A DNA stretch of 64,000 nt, taken from assembly GCA_029378245.1 (NCBI GenBank), contig JARKIF010000054.1, forward strand, positions 225,258 through 289,257. Direction: 5' to 3'. The notes under the pieces were generated by a model. The model was not told where the DNA came from. It saw only the letters and a list, made by a program, of their open reading frames with translations, and searched no databases. Each line of letters begins with the position of its first letter. Position 1 is the first letter of the stretch. A program made the position numbers and the translations under genes. Below, piece after piece: positions 24,232 through 36,900 of the stretch. This DNA comes from Roridomyces roridus. Taxonomy: Eukaryota > Basidiomycota > Agaricomycetes > Agaricales > Mycenaceae.

Positions 24232-27200
24232 TTATTCAACGTCGTCCAAGTACAAGGCCCGAGCTAAGCTACCACTCCTGTCCACCACACTCCACTCGCG
24301 AGGACCATCAGAGACGCGCCCAACAATACACTGCAATGCCGTCGCGTCAATGGCATCACCCCGCGTCTTGATTTTGTTGTAACGAGGCAGATCCAAACGC
24401 TCGTCGATGTCGGTGACGTCGCACGGGAGGATCACCACCATGATGATGCAGTGAGCGGGCGGAATCTTGTACTGAGGCATTGCTTCAGCGTTGTTCAGTC
24501 GGATGAGATAGATCTGCTGCAGCTGGCCATAGAAGGTTTGCGGGACCAGCTCTGCTTCGACCGTTCGGTTGCGCGCGTGAATGTCGACATACATTTCATA
24601 CTAGTAGATGCTCAGCAACAGAAACGAATGAGGGCAAGTACTTACTCGCACAAATGTCGGGTCACGAAGGTCCTGCCGGTTAGCCAGAGCCGATGACGGG
24701 CCCAACGCAGCTACCATGGTATCGCCGGCCTCGGAGTCCACGCGGCGAATCTTCATCCATTCGGTATAGTCGGCGTTTTTGAGGATTTCGCCCCTGACCA
24801 CTGCCGCCGTGACCTTCTTCCTAGTAGTCGTGAAGCGCGTGGCCAAGGCACCGATGAGAGGATTCGGTAGTTTATCGACCTGCTTGTGCGGGCCCAGCAG
24901 CAATGCCGCGTTGTCTAATCTGCGCTTCAGAAGAGTATCGTGATTAAGCCGATTAGGACTCACACTCGGGCACGCGGCAAGAGCCTTTGGGATCCCCTTT
25001 TGCTCCGCGAAGCGCCAACTCGGACGCGATGTTGTACGAAACGCCGATCTGGGACAGCTGGGCAGTCTCGAGGACATATCGGTCGAGAGAGGCATATGGG
25101 AATCGCCGGCTGCGGAGGCCAGGCTGGAGACGACCGCAGTAGCGTTCCATCGGAAAGGCCCAGTAGCACCATTGAGGGCCCGCCATCTCTATCGCATCTG
25201 GGATGTGGAGCAGTGCATGTACCGTGAGGATGCAGGTGGAAAGACGAGCTGGATCATTCTGGTAATAGAAGCTGCGATGCCGAAGATCAGACAGGTCTTC
25301 AGGAAAAGCGGAATACGTACGACTCATACGTCTCCACCCAAAGAGGGATTTTGACACGTAGCCATTCAAGCTGATCTTGTACGAGCTCGAATTGCAGGCA
25401 GAGGTTGATGATCTGCACCAGGACCACGAAATGGTCGTAGTACTTTTGATGAGTGAAGGCGCGACGAAGGAGGGTGGGTGCGATGAACTGGGTCCATACA
25501 GCGTACATCTCCGCCGAAATCGGGAAGCCACCTTTCGCGAGGTCAGGTACTCGTGTACCAAACGCGCTTGGTATCGTGGAGCCCGCCGCTGCAGTGGCCT
25601 TGCCGATGGCTTCCCACAGAGCATCGTCAATGGTGTACGGCTGATTTCCCTCGTCGAGCCCCTTGAATTTCCCAGTCCACAGCCGGATGAGGTTCGGGAT
25701 CAGATTCTCCCAAATCAGATGCATGAAGTCGTACGGGAAAGAGTGGGGAAACCGGAGGGATTTCAAAGAGGCGAGGATGGGGGTGCCTTTGATCCCATAC
25801 TTGCGCGACAGCTTGTCTGCCTCCGCAAGTGTACGTGCGCTATCGACCTCCTGAGCCTGTCCACGGAATTTGGCATCGGTGCGGAGAGGGAGGTTCCGTG
25901 GGTCGTAGCAGCGAGGTTCGGTGGGGTCAAGGTTGGGCTGATTCGAGCGGTCGAGGGGTACATACAGCGTTTTCCCAGTGCTATCGGGGATGGGAACACC
26001 GTGGATGTGGCACATACGGCAGGGTGAGTATCCGTTGTGGCCCTTCATGCGCATCACCATCGCCACGGCAGGAATGTCCCCGAAGACGAGAATGAGGAAG
26101 GCACGGAGCATGAATTGGGTATCAGAGTCGACATCGTATGTGCTGACTCCCTGCTCCAGACGAAGGAGCTCCATGACGAGGGGATAGAGAAACGAGCACA
26201 TGTCTGTCGGCTTCAAGGGCCCGGGGATTACGCCGAGCGACAGTATGTACTCCATGTGGAATCGCACTTCGGGTGGGAGGTTGTAGATGAAGATGATGAG
26301 GGGCCACGCAGTCTGACGCCGACGTTTGAATGGCGCGAAACCGTCGGTGGAAAGTCCGAGTGCAATGTCCCTCCTATCCCCGAAGTACTTTGGCTGCTGC
26401 CGGGATGACCGAGGACCATCCAACTCGATCTCCTCGTCACGCAGCCCCCGGTACAGCTTGCCATCGAAAACGTCGGCAATCGTGCCCTCTACATGCTCGT
26501 AGTCACCTCGGTAGGACAACAGCTTGATGAGTTCCTTGTTCTGGAAGAAGGATTGGAGGCGCGGCAGCAGCGGAATGTAATTAAAAATCTTGCGGGGCTT
26601 TCCATCCGCACGACGACACTTCTCTTTGCAGAAGGGACAGTCCACGTCATCCGCGTACGGACCGACGAAGCAGACGCAGGAATTGACGCAGCAGTCGTAG
26701 GGCTCGGACTTGAGTCCAGAGAGCGAAGTGATGCGTGAGCGATGCTCATTGAGGCCAGGCAATCCACTCTCCTCGTCAAACAGCTCGGGAAAGGCACGAG
26801 GCATGCTCTTGAAGGCGCCGTCGGTCAAATGGCTGCGGAGTTTCCATGCATATGACCGACATATCTTCATGTCCAGTGGGGGTCAATATCGTGACCTACT
26901 TCTGCTCAGTGTGGGCGCATGGGGAGATTCGGAACACTTACGGAGATGCTGGAAGCTTGAAAATAATTGTCCAGTGAGGATTTGAGAAGCGGTGAGCTCC
27001 CCAGCGTCTCCCAGACGCTCGTGCCACTCCCAATCAATCGCCGCCTGCCTGAAGTCCTCAGGGTCGATGTCTTCCTCGTCCTCGTCTGCATCGTCTGCCT
27101 CGTTGTGCCCGTCTGCTCCTTCTACATCCTCCTCCTCAGGAGCTTCCCACAAAACCGCCCGGTCCTCGATCGGTCGTTTCTCAAGCACAGGTGGGCGCAC

Positions 27201-27581
27201 ATTGAGGTGGGTGAGGTCTCCAGTCAAGTCGTCCATGGCGCTTCCTGAATCTCTGGTGGAAGTGGGTGAGAGCATCTCAGGACTGTCGCGCCCGGTACCA
27301 AAAGACTCTGCCGGCGGTGGTCCATGGCGATTAGTCGGGTGGGAGCCGCCGTCAGTCTCGGAGTCATCATCTGAATCCTCTGAGAAGTCCGGCAGCATGA
27401 GTGTCGGAAGGGAGGGCACTGCCGGGGGCTCAAGCTGCCAGTCACTGCGGCGGTGAGTGTCGTAGACATGGCGGCTGACTTCGCGCCCCTCGGGCTTCCG
27501 TCCCCTATCAGTGCATCTCCAGCACAAGCAACGTCGTTCTCTTGTTTTGGGAGCTTGGCGAGTTCGTGCAGCAGGAGGCAT
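24232..27581 (-). CDS. Tnp2-family transposase, left copy
   Basis: Transposase of the fungal Plavaka/CACTA type. The start ATG 27581 precedes 'RRCLCWRCTDRG' and 'SRHVYDTHRRSDW', a typical N-terminal zinc-like region, then a long acidic linker. After an intron (about 26945-26873) the large exon begins 'ICRSYAWKLRSHLTDGAF' and contains CxxC clusters (CPFCKEKCRR), 'ALGLSTDGFAPFKRR' (probable first catalytic Asp), 'VFGDIPAVAMVMRMKGHNG' (second Asp region) and 'CRMCHIHGVPI'. Further introns near 25340-25290, 24960-24915 and 24655-24600 lead to the C-terminal domain ending at 24232. Total length is about 1,000 aa and the frame is intact. The assignment to Tnp2 is confident; the catalytic residue assignment is tentative. 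Confidence 0.88.
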
Positions 27582-27715
27582 AGGTGTTTCGAGCACCCGG
27601 TGGTGGGCGGAAATCTGTACTGTATATTTCTGACAAATCTGAGATAATCCATTAGCCACGTGCCGCACCCTATAAAAACGAAAAAAAGCTTGCTTACCTC
27701 CTCCTCCGTTCACTC
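27582..27715. promoter_or_regulatory. Divergent promoter of transposase and accessory gene 2, left copy
   Basis: 134 bp between two start codons. TATAAAAA at 27671-27678 lies 45 bp before the accessory ATG (plus strand), and a TATAT run at 27623-27627 lies about 40 bp before the transposase ATG when read on the minus strand. The mirror copy is 33827-33960. Confidence 0.6.
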
Positions 27716-29041
27716 ATGTCGACCATCAACACATCTGCTCTCACCAACAGCACCAACAAGGAGCCTCTCAACGCGCCGCCCCCTGGTGGGATCCCGAAGC
27801 CGCCCGCTACGGCCAAAGCCGGTGGAGGAAAGGCACCCAAAGTGTCTCGTCACAAGAGGGCCACAGACGAGGCCACAGAGACAGAGCTAGGTCAGCTTAC
27901 TACCTCATGCGCGACCTGAGCTAACTCTGATGGTCGACAGAGGAGCTTGCTCGCCTCAGATTGATTGTTGCCCAACGAGTCGCCCAAGGACACGCGGCGG
28001 CGACGACGACGAGCTCGAGCCCGATAGGCGATGCTGCCACTGTTGCTGCGCAAGGTGAGTCCCCCGAGAACACGCTCCCAGATATCAATTGACGCGTCTC
28101 GTCAGCGATGACGGCGACACCCATCACGTCCTTGGTGCTCACTGGAGACAACGGCGTCGCGACGGCACCCCCGCGTCATCCTAAGAAGAAAAACTCCGGC
28201 AACGTTGAGCGTGTTCCTGAGACACCGGGTAAGTGCCTTGCAAAGATAGCACACGGGCTTCTTACCTTGTTGCAGCAAATAGTGATCAGCCAACAGCTCA
28301 AGAGCAGACGCCAACGCCGCCGACTCCAAAATACTCCATGATTGCGCAGCCGAAGGGCAAATACACGGTTCAGATCGAGATGAGGCTTGCTGGAACGACG
28401 AAGAAGGAAAAATTCTACAATACGATTGCGGTACGTCAATTGTGGTGGTATATCGCAGACGAAATGACTGACCCTCAATGAAGGACACTATCCGCCGGTT
28501 AGCGCAGCAAGCTGACCTGCCGTTCGACCTCACTTGGAAGGGGCAGCCTCTAGACAAGATCAGCATCATTTACAAAGCGGTGAGTGCAAAAGACATGACT
28601 TACACACATGGATGCGATCTATTCGTGCAGGCTGCCGAGAAGATCCCGTACCTCCAGCGATTCGAGAACCACTGGGCTACGAAGGACCTGCTCCAGCAGT
28701 ACCTCAAGAACCGCCGCGCCAAGATGTACGCCAAAGGCGAAGCGACTGTCCCGGAACAGTACGAATACCTCAGCACCAATTCCGCCATGCGCAGCGAGTC
28801 GGGTAGCCGTGTCAAGAAGGCCAAGGTCGTACGTCTCGAGAAGGAATCGCAGATTGCGCGCAAACGTGCTGGAGGCTCCGCTCAAGGCCAGCCGGCGTGG
28901 AAGAAGCAGAACGTGGGAGGAGACTTTGTGCAAGGAAGCTCCCGGGACGTCGAGGAGCCGGCCGTGGGCAACGAGGACGATGCACGCCCCACTGTCGACG
29001 AAGACTTTGAGGAGGATGACGAGGACGACGACGAGGAGTAG
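27716..29041 (+). CDS. Transposon accessory gene 2, left copy
   Basis: Exons 27716-27890, 27941-28054, 28106-28228, 28276-28430, 28484-28579 and 28631-29041 add to 1,074 nt, giving 357 aa. The N-terminus is low complexity with a basic patch (KAPKVSRHKRATDE). The middle (KGKYTVQIEMRLAGTTKK, then DTIRRLAQQADLPFDLTWKG) looks folded, followed by 'LQRFENHWATKDLLQQYLKN', a Lys/Arg-rich region (KKAKVVRLEKESQIARKRAG) and an extremely acidic tail (DEDFEEDDEDDDEE). Divergent from the transposase and sharing its promoter, so probably co-expressed. A nuclear DNA- or transposase-binding partner is plausible, but no family was recognised. Confidence 0.75.
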
Positions 29042-30340
29042 AGTGTTGCCGAGTAACGGGCCCAAAGCGGCCCTAAATTTCCCATTCAAAATCATTTATC
29101 TAGCCATAGAATCAGTACTCACCGCTCTGTACACGAATGAGAGGTTTTTGCTGAGTACGGAGGTCGTTGAGAGCGTTGAGAGCGTCCGTCGGTCGAGGCA
29201 CGCGTCAAGGAGTGACGCGTGGAGATAGAGCACGTGGTGTCGTTGATGACTTGTCTTTTTTTCTTCCACCTCCTCCACGGCTCGACCTCGTCTCCGCATC
29301 TCTGGCCTTCCTCCCGGTCCCAAACATCGGCGGGTCTCATTCAACGATCATGGGAGGTGTTTCCCACCTGCAGCTCCCCGACAAATGTCCTGACATGCCA
29401 CCACAAGATCAGAGTCGACCCGGCGCCAGTCTTGCTTCCACCCTGCTCAAACCTTGAGTCGAGCACTTGCATGACTGGAGGAGAGGATGGTTTCAGGTGA
29501 GCTCAGCAGCCCTCGTCTCCACCCCCTCGCAATACACCGCAGACTCACCGCTATGGCAGACCGCTATATCCCGTTCGCTAGCCCGCTCAGTCGAGGCTCG
29601 TTCTCTCCCACCCCATGGCCGTGCAAGCGGCGCAGTAAACCGTCGGGAAGAGATCCATCCTCTGGGAACTCCCAACCCGCGTATGCATTCAAGTCGTCGA
29701 CCTAGCTGCCAACGGCTATCGTCCCAGCTTCGTCTACTCCCGGCATCGATCTCCCTCACATCCCAGCAACGCCGGTTCCCTCCCCCTGACTCAATGTCCG
29801 TGAGCATCATTGAGCCTTAAGCGGAGCGGGACTGACCATCTTTCCAGCTGAATCTCATGCTATCTCACGTGTATCAAGTAGCTGAGGTATGCCCGCGTGT
29901 CCACGAGCTGCCTCCCTTTGTACTGACCACCGATTCCTAGCGCGCCAATCACACATCGCCTCCCAAGCACTCGTGAGCGTCACAAGGTCCAAGTCCAGGT
30001 GTGTGGACACGTTGCCGCCAGTGATAGATGCTAACGATCTCACTCGCAGTCTTTGCCTGCTTGGTATTCTCATTGACGGTGGCGGGACTGAGGACAGGAC
30101 GCGCGCATGGTGAGAAGCCTTTTTTTGCTTAATCGTCCTCGTCTAACGTACATTCGCTAGAGCATTCAATTGCATCCCGACGACGCCTTTGCTTTCCTTG
30201 AGCCCTGTACCGGCCCCTTCGCTTCTGTGGCCTTTGCCGGCGCTGTATTGTCAGGTCCATTGTGGTGGAGGCGTAGCGGCCGTGGGGCGCGCCTAGCCCT
30301 GCCGCGATATTCAGTAGTTTATTGGCTGTAATCTGTCGTA
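29042..30340. other. Transposon interior, left copy, no firm gene
   Basis: 1.3 kb with no long frame. Around 29484-30300 there are several closely spaced potential splice sites (gtgagctc at 29499, tttccag at 29850, tcctag at 29940, gtgtgtgg at 30000, cgctag at 30160) that could join small plus-strand exons, but I could not obtain a convincing protein. Non-coding or a small multi-exon gene; RNA evidence is needed. The mirror is 31202-32500. Confidence 0.35.
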
Positions 30341-31201
30341 CATTGCAGTCGAAATCAACCTGTTTTCTGCTGAAGATTCAACCAAAGTTCGATGACATTT
30401 CATCCTACATTTGAATCAAAATGAGCGATAGACCGGAATGGCATCAACCTGTGGTAGATTGAATATATTAGCCTGCGATAGGTTGCTTCTCATGGCTCGA
30501 TCGACCTAGAGTTGGCTGAGAATCAACCAACAAGAACAGCCTATCAGAGGATGGTCTTCAACCAAGATTTGGATGCCAGGGCAAACCCAACTGGGAAACC
30601 TCCCGTTGGTTGAAATGGCCGGTTTTTCATCCTATTGGTGGCTACGGAACATACATCCAGGAAACTACTGAAAAGCATTCTATGGATGGTTGCTTTTCAT
30701 CCTAGAGAAGGTTGATTTTCTTGGATAAAAATCAACCTCTCGGACTTTCACAGAGGGAGGATAGGATCGCGACAGGGGCAGATGATCTCTGTGAAAGTCC
30801 GAGAGGTTGATTTTTATCCAAGAAAATCAACCTTCTCTAGGATGAAAAGCAACCATCCATAGAATGCTTTTCAGTAGTTTCCTGGATGTATGTTCCGTAG
30901 CCACCAATAGGATGAAAAACCGGCCATTTCAACCAACGGGAGGTTTCCCAGTTGGGTTTGCCCTGGCATCCAAATCTTGGTTGAAGACCATCCTCTGATA
31001 GGCTGTTCTTGTTGGTTGATTCTCAGCCAACTCTAGGTCGATCGAGCCATGAGAAGCAACCTATCGCAGGCTAATATATTCAATCTACCACAGGTTGATG
31101 CCATTCCGGTCTATCGCTCATTTTGATTCAAATGTAGGATGAAATGTCATCGAACTTTGGTTGAATCTTCAGCAGAAAACAGGTTGATTTCGACTGCAAT
31201 G
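30341..31201. repeat. Subterminal repeat regions at the palindrome centre
   Basis: Both inner transposon ends with dispersed AGGTTG/CAACCT motifs in alternating orientation (for example 30444, 30479, 30714 and their mirrors). Such subterminal arrays are the transposase-binding regions in CACTA elements. Confidence 0.6.
30756..30786. other. 31-bp spacer between the two transposons, probably host DNA
   Basis: The only unpaired sequence in the palindrome. It begins GGA (possible duplication partner of the left copy) and ends TGAT (possible partner of the right copy, repeated at 38503-38506). If both readings are right, the spacer joins the phosphotransferase ATG at 23038 to the sequence after 38506 and is part of that gene's 5' leader. 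Confidence 0.6.
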
Positions 31202-32500
31202 TACGACAGATTACAGCCAATAAACTACTGAATATCGCGGCAGGGCTAGGCGCGCCCCACGGCCGCTACGCCTCCACCACAATGGACCTGACAATACAGC
31301 GCCGGCAAAGGCCACAGAAGCGAAGGGGCCGGTACAGGGCTCAAGGAAAGCAAAGGCGTCGTCGGGATGCAATTGAATGCTCTAGCGAATGTACGTTAGA
31401 CGAGGACGATTAAGCAAAAAAAGGCTTCTCACCATGCGCGCGTCCTGTCCTCAGTCCCGCCACCGTCAATGAGAATACCAAGCAGGCAAAGACTGCGAGT
31501 GAGATCGTTAGCATCTATCACTGGCGGCAACGTGTCCACACACCTGGACTTGGACCTTGTGACGCTCACGAGTGCTTGGGAGGCGATGTGTGATTGGCGC
31601 GCTAGGAATCGGTGGTCAGTACAAAGGGAGGCAGCTCGTGGACACGCGGGCATACCTCAGCTACTTGATACACGTGAGATAGCATGAGATTCAGCTGGAA
31701 AGATGGTCAGTCCCGCTCCGCTTAAGGCTCAATGATGCTCACGGACATTGAGTCAGGGGGAGGGAACCGGCGTTGCTGGGATGTGAGGGAGATCGATGCC
31801 GGGAGTAGACGAAGCTGGGACGATAGCCGTTGGCAGCTAGGTCGACGACTTGAATGCATACGCGGGTTGGGAGTTCCCAGAGGATGGATCTCTTCCCGAC
31901 GGTTTACTGCGCCGCTTGCACGGCCATGGGGTGGGAGAGAACGAGCCTCGACTGAGCGGGCTAGCGAACGGGATATAGCGGTCTGCCATAGCGGTGAGTC
32001 TGCGGTGTATTGCGAGGGGGTGGAGACGAGGGCTGCTGAGCTCACCTGAAACCATCCTCTCCTCCAGTCATGCAAGTGCTCGACTCAAGGTTTGAGCAGG
32101 GTGGAAGCAAGACTGGCGCCGGGTCGACTCTGATCTTGTGGTGGCATGTCAGGACATTTGTCGGGGAGCTGCAGGTGGGAAACACCTCCCATGATCGTTG
32201 AATGAGACCCGCCGATGTTTGGGACCGGGAGGAAGGCCAGAGATGCGGAGACGAGGTCGAGCCGTGGAGGAGGTGGAAGAAAAAAAGACAAGTCATCAAC
32301 GACACCACGTGCTCTATCTCCACGCGTCACTCCTTGACGCGCGCCTCGACCGACGGACGCTCTCAACGCTCTCAACGACCTCCGTACTCAGCAAAAACCT
32401 CTCATTCGTGTACAGAGCGGTGAGTACTGATTCTATGGCTAGATAAATGATTTTGAATGGGAAATTTAGGGCCGCTTTGGGCCCGTTACTCGGCAACACT
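31202..32500. other. Transposon interior, right copy, no firm gene
   Basis: Mirror of 29042-30340. One substitution relative to the left copy is visible at 32342. No supportable gene. Confidence 0.35.
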
Positions 32501-33826
32501 CTACTCCTCGTCGTCGTCCTCGTCATCCTCCTCAAAGTCTTCGTCGACAGTGGGGCGTGCATCGTCCTCGTTGCCCACGGCCGGCTCCTCGACGTCCCGG
32601 GAGCTTCCTTGCACAAAGTCTCCTCCCACGTTCTGCTTCTTCCACGCCGGCTGGCCTTGAGCGGAGCCTCCAGCACGTTTGCGCGCAATCTGCGATTCCT
32701 TCTCGAGACGTACGACCTTGGCCTTCTTGACACGGCTACCCGACTCGCTGCGCATGGCGGAATTGGTGCTGAGGTATTCGTACTGTTCCGGGACAGTCGC
32801 TTCGCCTTTGGCGTACATCTTGGCGCGGCGGTTCTTGAGGTACTGCTGGAGCAGGTCCTTCGTAGCCCAGTGGTTCTCGAATCGCTGGAGGTACGGGATC
32901 TTCTCGGCAGCCTGCACGAATAGATCGCATCCATGTGTGTAAGTCATGTCTTTTGCACTCACCGCTTTGTAAATGATGCTGATCTTGTCTAGAGGCTGCC
33001 CCTTCCAAGTGAGGTCGAACGGCAGGTCAGCTTGCTGCGCTAACCGGCGGATAGTGTCCTTCATTGAGGGTCAGTCATTTCGTCTGCGATATACCACCAC
33101 AATTGACGTACCGCAATCGTATTGTAGAATTTTTCCTTCTTCGTCATTCCAGCAAGCCTCATCTCGATCTGAACCGTGTATTTGCCCTTCGGCTGCGCAA
33201 TCATGGAGTATTTTGGAGTCGGCGGCGTTGGCGTCTGCTCTTGAGCTGTTGGCTGATCACTATTTGCTGCAACAAGGTAAGAAGCCCGTGTGCTATCTTT
33301 GCAAGGCACTTACCCGGTGTCTCAGGAACACGCTCAACGTTGCCGGAGTTTTTCTTCTTAGGATGACGCGGGGGTGCCGTCGCGACGCCGTTGTCTCCAG
33401 TGAGCACCAAGGACGTGATGGGTGTCGCCGTCATCGCTGACGAGACGCGTCAATTGATATCTGGGAGCGTGTTCTCGGGGGACTCACCTTGCGCAGCAAC
33501 AGTGGCAGCATCGCCTATCGGGCTCGAGCTCGTCGTCGTCGCCGCCGCGTGTCCTTGGGCGACTCGTTGGGCAACAATCAATCTGAGGCGAGCAAGCTCC
33601 TCTGTCGACCATCAGAGTTAGCTCAGGTCGCGCATGAGGTAGTAAGCTGACCTAGCTCTGTCTCTGTGGCCTCGTCTGTGGCCCTCTTGTGACGAGACAC
33701 TTTGGGTGCCTTTCCTCCACCGGCTTTGGCCGTAGCGGGCGGCTTCGGGATCCCACCAGGGGGCGGCGCGTTGAGAGGCTCCTTGTTGGTGCTGTTGGTG
33801 AGAGCAGATGTGTTGATGGTCGACAT
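32501..33826 (-). CDS. Transposon accessory gene 2, right copy
   Basis: Mirror of the left copy with the same six exons and an intact frame. One substitution (33146) changes the Thr of 'RLAGTTKK' to Met. Shares the divergent promoter 33827-33960 with the right transposase gene. Confidence 0.75.
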
Positions 33827-33960
33827 GAGTGAACGGAGGAGGAGGTAAGCAAGCTTTTTTTCGTTTTTATAGGGTGCGGCACGTGGCTAATGGATTATCT
33901 CAGATTTGTCAGAAATATACAGTACAGATTTCCGCCCACCACCGGGTGCTCGAAACACCT
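33827..33960. promoter_or_regulatory. Divergent promoter of transposase and accessory gene 2, right copy
   Basis: Mirror of 27582-27715 with the same TATA-like sequences. Confidence 0.6.
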
Positions 33961-36900
33961 ATGCCTCCTGCTGCACGAACTCGCCAAGCTCCCAAAACAA
34001 GAGAACGACGTTGCTTGTGCTGGAGATGCACTGATAGGGGACGGAAGCCCGAGGGGCGCGAAGTCAGCCGCCATGTCTACGACACTCACCGCCGCAGTGA
34101 CTGGCAGCTTGAGCCCCCGGCAGTGCCCTCCCTTCCGACACTCATGCTGCCGGACTTCTCAGAGGATTCAGATGATGACTCCGAGACTGACGGCGGCTCC
34201 CACCCGACTAATCGCCATGGACCACCGCCGGCAGAGTCTTTTGGTACCGGGCGCGACAGTCCTGAGATGCTCTCACCCACTTCCACCAGAGATTCAGGAA
34301 GCGCCATGGACGACTTGACTGGAGACCTCACCCACCTCAATGTGCGCCCACCTGTGCTTGAGAAACGACCGATCGAGGACCGGGCGGTTTTGTGGGAAGC
34401 TCCTGAGGAGGAGGATGTAGAAGGAGCAGACGGGCACAACGAGGCAGACGATGCAGACGAGGACGAGGAAGACATCGACCCTGAGGACTTCAGGCAGGCG
34501 GCGATTGATTGGGAGTGGCACGAGCGTCTGGGAGACGCTGGGGAGCTCACCGCTTCTCAAATCCTCACTGGACAATTATTTTCAAGCTTCCAGCATCTCC
34601 GTAAGTGTTCCGAATCTCCCCATGCGCCCACACTGAGCAGAAGTAGGTCACGATATTGACCCCCACTGGACATGAAGATATGTCGGTCATATGCATGGAA
34701 ACTCCGCAGCCATTTGACCGACGGCGCCTTCAAGAGCATGCCTCGTGCCTTTCCCGAGCTGTTTGACGAGGAGAGTGGATTGCCTGGCCTCAATGAGCAT
34801 CGCTCACGCATCACTTCGCTCTCTGGACTCAAGTCCGAGCCCTACGACTGCTGCGTCAATTCCTGCGTCTGCTTCGTCGGTCCGTACGCGGATGACGTGG
34901 ACTGTCCCTTCTGCAAAGAGAAGTGTCGTCGTGCGGATGGAAAGCCCCGCAAGATTTTTAATTACATTCCGCTGCTGCCGCGCCTCCAATCCTTCTTCCA
35001 GAACAAGGAACTCATCAAGCTGTTGTCCTACCGAGGTGACTACGAGCATGTAGAGGGCACGATTGCCGACGTTTTCGATGGCAAGCTGTACCGGGGGCTG
35101 CGTGACGAGGAGATCGAGTTGGATGGTCCTCGGTCATCCCGGCAGCAGCCAAAGTACTTCGGGGATAGGAGGGACATTGCACTCGGACTTTCCACCGACG
35201 GTTTCGCGCCATTCAAACGTCGGCGTCAGACTGCGTGGCCCCTCATCATCTTCATCTACAACCTCCCACCCGAAGTGCGATTCCACATGGAGTACATACT
35301 GTCGCTCGGCGTAATCCCCGGGCCCTTGAAGCCGACAGACATGTGCTCGTTTCTCTATCCCCTCGTCATGGAGCTCCTTCGTCTGGAGCAGGGAGTCAGC
35401 ACATACGATGTCGACTCTGATACCCAATTCATGCTCCGTGCCTTCCTCATTCTCGTCTTCGGGGACATTCCTGCCGTGGCGATGGTGATGCGCATGAAGG
35501 GCCACAACGGATACTCACCCTGCCGTATGTGCCACATCCACGGTGTTCCCATCCCCGATAGCACTGGGAAAACGCTGTATGTACCCCTCGACCGCTCGAA
35601 TCAGCCCAACCTTGACCCCACCGAACCTCGCTGCTACGACCCACGGAACCTCCCTCTCCGCACCGATGCCAAATTCCGTGGACAGGCTCAGGAGGTCGAT
35701 AGCGCACGTACACTTGCGGAGGCAGACAAGCTGTCGCGCAAGTATGGGATCAAAGGCACCCCCATCCTCGCCTCTTTGAAATCCCTCCGGTTTCCCCACT
35801 CTTTCCCGTACGACTTCATGCATCTGATTTGGGAGAATCTGATCCCGAACCTCATCCGGCTGTGGACTGGGAAATTCAAGGGGCTCGACGAGGGAAATCA
35901 GCCGTACACCATTGACGATGCTCTGTGGGAAGCCATCGGCAAGGCCACTGCAGCGGCGGGCTCCACGATACCAAGCGCGTTTGGTACACGAGTACCTGAC
36001 CTCGCGAAAGGTGGCTTCCCGATTTCGGCGGAGATGTACGCTGTATGGACCCAGTTCATCGCACCCACCCTCCTTCGTCGCGCCTTCACTCATCAAAAGT
36101 ACTACGACCATTTCGTGGTCCTGGTGCAGATCATCAACCTCTGCCTGCAATTCGAGCTCGTACAAGATCAGCTTGAATGGCTACGTGTCAAAATCCCTCT
36201 TTGGGTGGAGACGTATGAGTCGTACGTATTCCGCTTTTCCTGAAGACCTGTCTGATCTTCGGCATCGCAGCTTCTATTACCAGAATGATCCAGCTCGTCT
36301 TTCCACCTGCATCCTCACGGTACATGCACTGCTCCACATCCCAGATGCGATAGAGATGGCGGGCCCTCAATGGTGCTACTGGGCCTTTCCGATGGAACGC
36401 TACTGCGGTCGTCTCCAGCCTGGCCTCCGCAGCCGGCGATTCCCATATGCCTCTCTCGACCGATATGTCCTCGAGACTGCCCAGCTGTCCCAGATCGGCG
36501 TTTCGTACAACATCGCGTCCGAGTTGGCGCTTCGCGGAGCAAAAGGGGATCCCAAAGGCTCTTGCCGCGTGCCCGAGTGTGAGTCCTAATCGGCTTAATC
36601 ACGATACTCTTCTGAAGCGCAGATTAGACAACGCGGCATTGCTGCTGGGCCCGCACAAGCAGGTCGATAAACTACCGAATCCTCTCATCGGTGCCTTGGC
36701 CACGCGCTTCACGACTACTAGGAAGAAGGTCACGGCGGCAGTGGTCAGGGGCGAAATCCTCAAAAACGCCGACTATACCGAATGGATGAAGATTCGCCGC
36801 GTGGACTCCGAGGCCGGCGATACCATGGTAGCTGCGTTGGGCCCGTCATCGGCTCTGGCTAACCGGCAGGACCTTCGTGACCCGACATTTGTGCGAGTAA

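Larger units (their letters stand above)
23042..30755. mobile_element. Plavaka/CACTA-like Tnp2 DNA transposon, left copy
   Basis: A 7,714-bp element. The outer end reads CACTGTGAAGGTGG...GGTTGATTGCTATCCAA, the inner end (complement) CTCTGTGAAAGTCC...GGTTGATTTTTATCCAA, so the two termini form imperfect inverted repeats of about 35 bp. Subterminal repeats TAGGTTG occur at 23101, 23131, 23148, 23233, 23270 and 23325, with related CAACCT/AGGTTG motifs near the inner end. It is flanked by GGA on both sides (23039-23041 and 30756-30758), a candidate 3-bp target duplication as in CACTA elements. Cargo: a coiled-coil gene, the Tnp2 transposase, an accessory gene, and a long non-coding-looking stretch near the inner end. 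Confidence 0.88.

Noticed and set aside
25377..26408. Plus-strand ORFs of up to 216 codons inside the transposase
   Set aside because: Exact antisense shadows of the Tnp2 exon, repeated identically in the mirror copy.
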